This document shows, one piece after another, positions 13,032 through 18,524 of a stretch of 18,524 bases of DNA. This DNA is from RUG714 sp964623515 (lineage in GTDB: Bacteria > Bacillota > Clostridia > Oscillospirales > Acutalibacteraceae): contig CAZURV010000026.1 of assembly GCA_964623515.1 (NCBI GenBank), forward strand, positions 1 to 18,524, given 5' to 3'. A program made the translations under genes and the position numbers. Under the pieces are notes generated by a model. It had not been told where the DNA came from, did not search any database, and saw nothing but the letters and a program-made list of their open reading frames with translations. How positions within the stretch are numbered: position 1 is the first letter of the stretch; each line of letters begins with the position of its first letter.

Positions 13032-13946
13032 ATGAAAACTCCCACTCTTACTGTTTTCACACCTGCTTATAACAGGGGATATTGCATTAACAAATGCTAT
13101 CAAAGTCTTTGCAGGCAGACCTGCAAGGATTTTGAATGGCTTGTTGTTGACGACGGTTCCTCCGACAATACAGCTGAACTGATCAAAGAGTGGCAGGGCA
13201 GGGACAACGGCTTCAAAATCAGATATATCTATAAAGAAAATGGCGGTATGCATACGGCGCACAATACCGCTTATGAAAATATTGAAACCGAACTGAATGT
13301 TTGTATCGATAGTGATGATTATATGCCAGATGATGCAGTAGAAAAGATATTGAACTGTTGGGTAGATTGCGGAAGTAAAAAATATGCAGGGATTATTGCT
13401 CTTGATGTAACAATTGACGGCAAGGTAATCGGAACAAAACTGCCGGATAATGAAAAAAGTATAGCTACAACTGAGTTTTATCGAAGGGGCGGTAAGGGTG
13501 ATAAAAAGTTTATTTACCGTACAGATATTATAAATGCCTATCCTTCATATCCTGAATTTGAAGGTGAAAAGTATGTATCTTTGGGATATAAATACAACCG
13601 TATCAGCTGTGATTATGAAATGATAATACTAAATGAGCCGGTTTGTGTGGTGGAATATCAAACTGACGGTTCCAGCACAAATATGTTTAAACAGTATTTG
13701 AAAAATCCACAGGGTTTTGCGTTTATTCGTAAAGAGCAGATGCGCCTTGCCGTTAGCCTCAGAGAAAAATTTCATGCCTGCATTCATTATGTTTCAAGTT
13801 CAATATTTATGAAGAATAAAAAATTTATATCCGAAAGCCCGGAAAAACTGCTGACCTTTCTGGCGATTCCTTTCGGCGCCGCGCTCACGCTTTATATAAA
13901 ATATAAATCACGAGGCTATATGAAGGTTGAAGGTGCCTCCTTATGA
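13032..13946 (+). CDS. GT2-family glycosyltransferase
   Basis: A 304-residue GT-A glycosyltransferase. It has the opening TVFTPAYNRG, the nucleotide-binding VVDDGSSDN (38-46), KENGGMHTAHN with the typical NGG turn, and the metal-binding DSDD (93-96). The region after about 250 is basic with a weak hydrophobic segment (LTFLAIPFGAALTLYI, about 275-290), suggesting membrane association. It adds a sugar to the growing lipid-linked repeat unit; donor unknown. GGAGG lies 5 nt before ATG 13032. The stop overlaps the polymerase start by 4 nt, so it is co-translated with the polymerase despite the interrupted region upstream. Confidence 0.92.
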   Translation: MKTPTLTVFTPAYNRGYCINKCYQSLCRQTCKDFEWLVVDDGSSDNTAELIKEWQGRDNGFKIRYIYKENGGMHTAHNTAYENIETELNVCIDSDDYMPDDAVEKILNCWVDCGSKKYAGIIALDVTIDGKVIGTKLPDNEKSIATTEFYRRGGKGDKKFIYRTDIINAYPSYPEFEGEKYVSLGYKYNRISCDYEMIILNEPVCVVEYQTDGSSTNMFKQYLKNPQGFAFIRKEQMRLAVSLREKFHACIHYVSSSIFMKNKKFISESPEKLLTFLAIPFGAALTLYIKYKSRGYMKVEGASL

Positions 13947-15073
13947 AATATTTTGTGCTTACAATAGTATCTACATATATTTTAGGTCTTGTTTGCGAGC
14001 AGTTCAGGAACAGTAAAAATCTTACATTAAGCAAACTGAACCGTTGCGGGATGTCTTTTTTAATGTTTGCTTTAATTTGCACGATTCTGATTTACATCAG
14101 CGGAATAAGGCATCAGAATTTCGCAGATACAGGTTCTTATATTGTCAACCTGTTGCTTTTTGACGGAGATTCTCTTAAAGACTGCTGGGATGTATTGTCC
14201 TGGGATGAAAACAATGCCTTTTATGCTTTGAGTGATGCCTACAAAGTTCTTTTCGGTTATAATCAGCAGACCTATTTGACGCTCACTGCCGTTTTCTTAA
14301 TAACACCCATAATGTTCGTCTACTATAAAAACCATCTTTCAATGGAGCTTGCTTCTTTGATTTTTATCTCCTGTGGTTCTTGGGTGGCAACGATGAACGG
14401 AATGAAACAGTTTGCGGCGGCGGTCATCCTTTTCGTGTCTTTTCCGCTTATTTATAAGAAAAAGTGGTATATTTACTTTCCGCTGATTCTGATATTTACT
14501 ATGCAGTTTCACCGCTCGTCGGTTATCTTTATTTTTATATACATTCTGTGTAATATAAAAACGGATAAAATGCCGTATATAATCCTTCTGCTCGGAATGC
14601 TGCTGTTTATCTCATATCCGGTAACAGGTTCACTAATATCGGACTTGCTGGAAGGGAGTTCTTATCAGCACTATTCTACAAGTGTATCGTTTGGCGGAGA
14701 AGGTTCAAACCCGATGCGTGTAATCATAGCGACCGTGCCGTTCCTGATGGGAATATTCTGTAAAAAGTCAATACAACCGCACGAGAAATATTATAATATT
14801 GTTATGTGCATGGAGGCATGCAGCGTAATATTTTACCTTTTGGGAATCTTCTTTAAATATTATGCGAGATTTGCAATATACACGAATCTGTTCACACCGT
14901 TTCTTCTGGATTGGGTCATCCGATATTTCCCGAAAAAGAAATTCCGGCCGTATGTGTATTTGTTTGTGATAGGCTATAACCTTCTTTATTTCTTCCTCGA
15001 ATATTATGTATCGCTTGGCTGGCGTTGGGATACGCCTTTTACGCAGGCACAGTGGCTTATAAATCCGGTTTGA
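13943..15073 (+). CDS. EpsG-family polysaccharide polymerase (Wzy-like)
   Basis: A 376-residue polytopic membrane protein, probably with about ten membrane segments. The EpsG-type signature GIRHQNFADTGSY (54-66) follows the second hydrophobic span, and NGMKQFAAA (152-160) and FHRSS recur in this family. EpsG/Wzy enzymes join lipid-linked repeat units outside the membrane. Such polymerases depend on a flippase (Wzx); none is present in the window, although an ABC exporter follows. It starts at an ATGA overlap with the GT2 gene. Sequence divergence is high in this family, so the substrate cannot be read. Confidence 0.82.
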   Translation: MKYFVLTIVSTYILGLVCEQFRNSKNLTLSKLNRCGMSFLMFALICTILIYISGIRHQNFADTGSYIVNLLLFDGDSLKDCWDVLSWDENNAFYALSDAYKVLFGYNQQTYLTLTAVFLITPIMFVYYKNHLSMELASLIFISCGSWVATMNGMKQFAAAVILFVSFPLIYKKKWYIYFPLILIFTMQFHRSSVIFIFIYILCNIKTDKMPYIILLLGMLLFISYPVTGSLISDLLEGSSYQHYSTSVSFGGEGSNPMRVIIATVPFLMGIFCKKSIQPHEKYYNIVMCMEACSVIFYLLGIFFKYYARFAIYTNLFTPFLLDWVIRYFPKKKFRPYVYLFVIGYNLLYFFLEYYVSLGWRWDTPFTQAQWLINPV

Positions 15074-15091
15074 TGCATAAGGATAAATTTT

Positions 15092-16378
15092 ATGGAGAAT
15101 GATTTTGCAATAAAAATTGAAAATGTTGTCAAAGAGTATCGTCTCGGTCAGATAGGCGGAGGAACGCTTAAGGGTGATCTCCAGTCTTTCTTTGCGCGTA
15201 TCAGAGGGAAAGATGATCCGAACATATCCCTGCTGGATGATCAGTATTATAACATAAAAAACAAAAAATTCCGTGCGCTCAACGGCGTATCGTTCACAGT
15301 CGGCAAAGGCGAGGCGGTCGGGCTGATAGGCAGAAACGGAGCGGGTAAGTCAACGCTGCTCAAATTGATTTCAAGAATCACGTTGCCGACTTCGGGAACG
15401 ATTTCGTATAAGGGCAGGGTTACAAGCATGCTGGAAGTCGGCACCGGGTTTAACGGTGAACTCACCGGCAGGGAAAATATCTATATGAACGGCGCGATTC
15501 TCGGAATGAGCAAGGCCGAAATTGATGATAAAATAGACGAAATTATTGATTTTTCCGAAATGCGGGAGTTTATAGACACGCCTGTAAAGCGTTATTCCAG
15601 CGGAATGTATGTAAAGCTGGCCTTTTCCGTTGCCGCGCATTTGGATTCCGATATTCTTCTGCTGGACGAAGTGCTTGCGGTGGGGGACGTTAAATTTCAG
15701 GAAAAATGCTTAAAACGTATGAATGAGGCTGCACAAGAAGAAAACAGAACGGTGATTTATGTAAGCCATAATATGGCAACAATCCGTCAGTTCTGCCGCA
15801 GATGTATTGTACTGGACAGCGGCAGGGTTGTTTTTGACGGTGATGTGGAAAAGGCGATTGAAATTTATTCTGCAAGCCGTCAGCAGGGACATTCCGCATG
15901 CAATGATTTAACCGTTTCGGAGCGGCGTTATTGCCCGAACGCACTGATGCGCCGTATATCTATGACGGAGCTTCGCCTTAAAGATGCGGAAAACTGTGTG
16001 GTGCGTGATAAATCCGGTTTTAAATTTACGCTGAAGTTCAAATCCGATATAGCCGCCGAAAACATTTATTTTAAACTCACCTTAATAGATAATATGGAGC
16101 TTCCCGTTGCAACATCGTTTTCAAAACCGTTTTCCTGCAAACAAGGGGAAAATGAAATTCGTTTCAAATCTGATTTAAGCGTTGTAAAAAACGGAGTTTA
16201 TGCGATGTCGTGCGCGCTGGTGGAAAAAAGCAGTTTTGATATTTTTTCTTATTACGATAATATTCCCGAAGCGGGATTCGTTGAAATCCCTGTGGATAAA
16301 AATGAAGAATTTTTATGGGCGCGCCGTATCTGGAGTAAAGTAGAACTGCCTGAAACGGAGGTGTCCGAAATTGTCTGA
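15092..16378 (+). CDS. wzt: polysaccharide ABC exporter ATPase with C-terminal glycan-binding domain (Wzt-like)
   Basis: A 428-residue ATPase of the Wzt/TagH/RfbB type. It has Walker A GRNGAGKST (80-88), the variant signature YSSGM (169-173), Walker B ILLLDE (189-194) and the switch His in VSHNM. The long N-terminal insert before Walker A and the short G-loop are usual in this exporter subfamily. Residues about 285-420 resemble the beta-sandwich Wzt_C domain, which in ABC-exported O-antigens reads the finished chain end. AAGGAT lies 8 nt before ATG 15092. It overlaps the permease gene by 8 nt. The C-terminal domain suggests export of a chain with a marked end, odd next to a polymerase. Confidence 0.92.
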   Translation: MENDFAIKIENVVKEYRLGQIGGGTLKGDLQSFFARIRGKDDPNISLLDDQYYNIKNKKFRALNGVSFTVGKGEAVGLIGRNGAGKSTLLKLISRITLPTSGTISYKGRVTSMLEVGTGFNGELTGRENIYMNGAILGMSKAEIDDKIDEIIDFSEMREFIDTPVKRYSSGMYVKLAFSVAAHLDSDILLLDEVLAVGDVKFQEKCLKRMNEAAQEENRTVIYVSHNMATIRQFCRRCIVLDSGRVVFDGDVEKAIEIYSASRQQGHSACNDLTVSERRYCPNALMRRISMTELRLKDAENCVVRDKSGFKFTLKFKSDIAAENIYFKLTLIDNMELPVATSFSKPFSCKQGENEIRFKSDLSVVKNGVYAMSCALVEKSSFDIFSYYDNIPEAGFVEIPVDKNEEFLWARRIWSKVELPETEVSEIV

Positions 16379-17231
16379 TAACCGCAGTGAAAATATAACT
16401 GTCATCTCTTCAAAAAAAAGATGGTTCGCGCTGAATTTAAAGGAAACGTTTGCTTACCGCGATTTGATATGGCTGTTTGTAAAACGGACTTTTTCCGCCA
16501 AATATAAGCAGACACTTCTCGGACCGCTCTGGGTAATTATCAATCCTTTGCTGACTACGATTGTATTCACGGTTGTTTTCGGCAATATAGCCGGTTTGCC
16601 GACGGACGGCGCACCGAAATTTCTGTTTTATATGTGCGGCAACGTGGTTTGGAATTATTTTTCTTCCTGCCTCAGTTCCGCGTCGGGAACTTTTGTGAAT
16701 AACGCTTATATTTTCAGCAAAGTTTATTTTCCGCGCCTGGTAACTCCGGTATCGGATACGCTGATTAACCTCATAACTGCGCTGATTCAGTTCGCGATAT
16801 TTATTGGTTTTCAGCTTTACTATATTGCCGTCGGCGCGGTATCGCCGAATTATCATTTGATTCCGCTTGCGCTTTTGCTGGTTCTGCAGATGTCGTTATT
16901 GTCGGTCGGGCTGGGAGCGATAATTTCTGCGGTGACAACGAAATACCGGGATTTGCTTATGCTTGTATCATTCGGGCTTCAGCTTTGGCTGTATGCAACG
17001 CCGATTGCATATTCTTCCGAACTCGTTTTAACGCATATGCCGAAACTGTATAAGTTGTTTATGTTCAATCCGATGACATCCGTTATCGAGGCGTTCCGTT
17101 ATATCTTTTTGGGTACGGGTCAAATCCCGGTATTTTATCTTTCTTTAAGCGCGGTGTTTTCCGTTTTGGTATTTATAATAGGCATTATGGTTTTCAACCG
17201 TGTTGAAAAAACGTTTGCCGACACCATTTAA
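16371..17231 (+). CDS. wzm: polysaccharide ABC exporter permease (Wzm-like, ABC-2)
   Basis: A 286-residue ABC-2 permease. After a polar, amphipathic N-terminus with the family's RDLIWLFVKRTFSAKYKQT segment come six hydrophobic spans, with the conserved GPLWVIINPL start of TM1 and the FNPMTSVIEAFRY segment before the last helices. With the upstream ATPase it forms the transporter moving the lipid-linked glycan across the membrane. The start is TTG 16371, with GGAGG 9 nt upstream inside the ATPase gene. It is the last gene of the operon; a strong hairpin follows 40 nt after the stop. Gene order ATPase-permease is the reverse of many Wzm-Wzt loci. Confidence 0.92.
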   Translation: MSDNRSENITVISSKKRWFALNLKETFAYRDLIWLFVKRTFSAKYKQTLLGPLWVIINPLLTTIVFTVVFGNIAGLPTDGAPKFLFYMCGNVVWNYFSSCLSSASGTFVNNAYIFSKVYFPRLVTPVSDTLINLITALIQFAIFIGFQLYYIAVGAVSPNYHLIPLALLLVLQMSLLSVGLGAIISAVTTKYRDLLMLVSFGLQLWLYATPIAYSSELVLTHMPKLYKLFMFNPMTSVIEAFRYIFLGTGQIPVFYLSLSAVFSVLVFIIGIMVFNRVEKTFADTI

Positions 17232-17271
17232 TTTGTTTAATAGCAGGTTAAATTTTATAATCTGTTCACCG

Positions 17272-17338
17272 ATGTCCTCCGCCTCTTAGGCGGGGGACAT
17301 TTCATCATTTCAGTGGGCGAGATAATCTCCCACTGAAA
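17272..17338 (+). terminator. double hairpin after the polysaccharide operon
   Basis: Hairpin 1: ATGTCCTCCGCC (17272-17283) with GGCGGGGGACAT (17289-17300), 12 bp including one wobble. Hairpin 2: TTTCAGTGGG (17308-17317) with CCCACTGAAA (17329-17338), 10 bp. It stands 40 nt past the last stop and can end the operon transcript, although no T-run follows. The pair corresponds in order and sequence to 1220-1274. Confidence 0.6.
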
Positions 17339-17340
17339 CC

Positions 17341-17947
17341 GTTGGCTAACGTTTTAACGGGTCAAGGGGATTCCCCTTGTCGTTCAGGAAGTTTGAAAGA
17401 AACCCATCGTGTGGGCGTTTCTGTGCCGGGCAACAGCACCCCGATACCGTGGTTCTATAATTCTGTGATGGAATATATTCACTGTATTTTACTTGCGTTT
17501 TGTGAAGAAAAAGAATTTTAAACCTGGTGCTGACGTTTTAACAGGTCAAGGGGCATGCCCCTTGTCGTTTAGGAAGTTTGAAAGAAACCCATCGTGTGGG
17601 CGTTTCTGTGCCGGGCAACAGCACCCCGATACCGTGGTTCTATAATTCTGTGATGGAATATATTCACTGTATTTTACTTGCGTTTTGTGAAGAAAAACAA
17701 TTTTAAACCTGTTACTAACGTTTTAACGGGTCAAGGGGAATGCCCCTTGTCGTTCAGGAAGTTGAAAGAAACCCATCGTGTGGGCGGTTCTGTGCAGGGC
17801 AACAGCACCCCGATACCGTGGTTCTATAATTCTGTGATGAAATATATTCACCGTATTTTACTTGCGTTTTGTGAAGAAAAAGAATTTTGAACCTGTTGCT
17901 GACGTTTTAATGGGTCAAGGGCATGCCCCTTGTCGTTTAGGAGGTTT
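17341..17947. repeat. 184-bp tandem repeat array, three full copies and a partial fourth
   Basis: Units begin near 17341, 17525, 17710 and 17894 (periods 184, 185, 184, measured on ACGTTTTAA). Each carries a CAAGGGG/CCCCTTG hairpin about 20 nt in; its apex differs among copies while the arms are nearly kept. Full units also carry an AGAAACCCA/TGGGCGTTTCT stem and a shared CCCCGATACCGTGG block. The fourth copy departs at about 17947, where a different stem (AAAGGAACCC/GGGTTCCTTT) takes its place. The period is not a multiple of three and frames shift between units, so the frames open across the array are not genes. Confidence 0.85.
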
Positions 17948-17976
17948 CAAAGGAACCCATCGAAAGGGTTCCTTTG
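17948..17976. terminator. terminator-like stem ending the repeat array
   Basis: CAAAGGAACCC (17948-17958) pairs perfectly with GGGTTCCTTTG (17966-17976), 11 bp, 7-nt loop, then CATATTTTTGTTT. It occupies the place of the AGAAACCC stem of the full repeat units. Confidence 0.55.
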
Positions 17977-17986
17977 CATATTTTTG

Positions 17987-18032
17987 TTTACTTTTTGTAT
18001 GGGCAAAAAGTAAATCGCACATTTATGTGCGA
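17987..18032. repeat. paired hairpins after the array
   Basis: TTTACTTTTTG (17987-17997) pairs with CAAAAAGTAAA (18004-18014), 11 bp and 6-nt loop. Immediately after, TCGCACA (18015-18021) pairs with TGTGCGA (18026-18032). These adjoin the previous stem, so at least three hairpins stand in a row within 90 nt. A smaller AGATTAAA/TTTAATCT stem follows at 18074-18091. Confidence 0.55.
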
Positions 18033-18131
18033 AACATAAAATCCAACCATATGCTATCTTTGCAGTTTAAAAGAGATTAAATTTTTAATCTTCGTTAAAC
18101 ATTTTCCGTGCTTTAAAACTCCGTTTTTATT

Positions 18132-18160
18132 TGCTTTTTATCGCAAAAAGCAGATTTTTT
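18132..18160 (+). terminator. terminator-like hairpin with T-run
   Basis: TGCTTTTT (18132-18139) pairs with AAAAAGCA (18145-18152), followed by GATTTTTT. It separates the repeat region from the promoter of the next gene. From 18092 to 18290 no gene is seen; the DNA is AT-rich. Confidence 0.5.
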
Positions 18161-18291
18161 ATTGATGGGAAACAACACATTTATGCCAAATGTCGGCTTT
18201 TATTATGGGAAAATAAATATTGTGATAAAAAATCATTTGACATTTGTTTATTATTTATGATATATTTAATATGTAATAGTATACATTCAAC

Positions 18292-18321
18292 TTGTACAGT
18301 ATATATGTATAAGTGTATAAT
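18292..18321 (+). promoter_or_regulatory. candidate promoter of the gene at the right edge
   Basis: TTGTAC (18292-18297), 18-bp spacer, TATAAT (18316-18321). The surrounding DNA is full of TATA-like words, so the exact boxes are uncertain. The predicted start near 18328 leaves a leader of about 145 nt. Confidence 0.45.
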
Positions 18322-18342
18322 ATATAATTGTATACATGTATA

Positions 18343-18368
18343 TTGCACCGTGCAAAGTAGACTTGCAC
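18343..18368 (+). promoter_or_regulatory. candidate operator: palindrome plus third half-site
   Basis: TTGCAC-C-GTGCAA (18343-18355) is a perfect 13-bp palindrome, and a further TTGCAC lies at 18363-18368. It is placed just downstream of the predicted transcription start, a position suited to a repressor roadblock. Confidence 0.4.
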
Positions 18369-18471
18369 AGCAATTACGGAATGTCCTATGTTTCCTTTCA
18401 GTAAGCTTATTCTGTTTAAGTATAGAGTTAATATAGATCTGTATATCATGATTCAGTTAGGGGAGGTTGCT

Positions 18472-18524
18472 ATGGTCAAATTCAAAAAGAACACAAAAAA
18501 AGGTTTGTCTCTGTTTTTGGCAGT
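18472..18524 (+). CDS. start of a secreted or membrane protein (partial)
   Basis: Only 17 complete codons are in the window, reading a basic MVKFKKNTKKG followed by a hydrophobic LSLFLAV: the start of a signal peptide or first membrane segment. GGGGAGG lies 5 nt before ATG 18472, a very strong ribosome binding site. The frame is open to the window edge. The function cannot be told; a secreted or surface protein is likely. Confidence 0.65.
   Translation, partial: MVKFKKNTKKGLSLFLA

Noticed and set aside
17341..17947. CRISPR array
   Set aside because: Units are about 184 bp and repeated over their whole length, without short repeats separated by unique spacers, and no cas genes are present.
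17678..18080. Two overlapping frames of 70 and 72 codons beginning MRFVKK
   Set aside because: They run across the 184-bp repeat units, change frame relation between copies, have no ribosome binding site and match no family.
18131..18436. 101-codon plus-strand frame
   Set aside because: AT-rich, crosses a hairpin, the candidate promoter and the palindrome; composition (Cys/Tyr/Ile-rich) is that of translated noncoding DNA.

Overview
The window looks like chromosomal DNA from a low-GC, single-membrane Clostridia bacterium, probably a gut-type Ruminococcaceae/Oscillospiraceae relative. This is inferred from AT-rich intergenic DNA, GGAGG-type ribosome binding sites, occasional TTG starts, SPase-II lipoproteins with Ser/Thr/Lys-rich linkers, and the gene families present. 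I see no rRNA, tRNA, CRISPR array, transposase or phage gene.

Left part (1-4300), minus strand: a small XRE regulator / LUD-domain protein operon is bracketed by two long hairpins sharing the same core. To its right is a three-gene polar amino-acid ABC importer transcribed as binding protein, then permease, then ATPase. The binding lipoprotein appears circularly permuted: its two lobes occur in the reverse of the usual order. From about 3840 to 4300 there is no convincing gene, only hairpins and AT-rich palindromes.

Middle left (4301-6560), plus strand: a strong sigma-A-type promoter starts a compact cassette. It holds a 41-residue acidic peptide not predicted as a long ORF, a lipoprotein sharing a DDN/VV/DPF motif with that peptide, an HPr-kinase-like P-loop protein, a PqqD-like protein, and an S26-type peptidase with a Ser/His arrangement. 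The logic of substrate peptide, peptide-binding PqqD, kinase-like enzyme and protease suggests a peptide-maturation (RiPP-like) or export-control system. This is the best candidate for a poorly described system here.

Middle right (6663-17231), plus strand: a second strong promoter and a leader of about 150 nt precede a surface-polysaccharide operon. In order it encodes a Wzz/BY-kinase fusion, a PglC/WcaJ-type initiating phosphoglycosyltransferase, a PglD/NeuD-type acetyltransferase, a GT4 glycosyltransferase, a LicD-GT4 fusion, a decayed acyltransferase remnant, a GT2 glycosyltransferase, an EpsG-type polymerase, and a Wzt/Wzm ABC exporter pair. Most genes overlap or are separated by a few bases. 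The operon combines parts of the Wzx/Wzy route (polymerase, Wzz, tyrosine kinase) with an ABC exporter, and shows no flippase within the window.

Right end (17232-18524): a double hairpin related to one at 1210-1275 is followed by three and a partial fourth copy of a 184-bp tandem repeat with conserved internal hairpins, then more hairpins and terminator-like stems. A promoter and a palindromic operator candidate lie upstream of a new gene, of which only the signal-peptide start is in the window.
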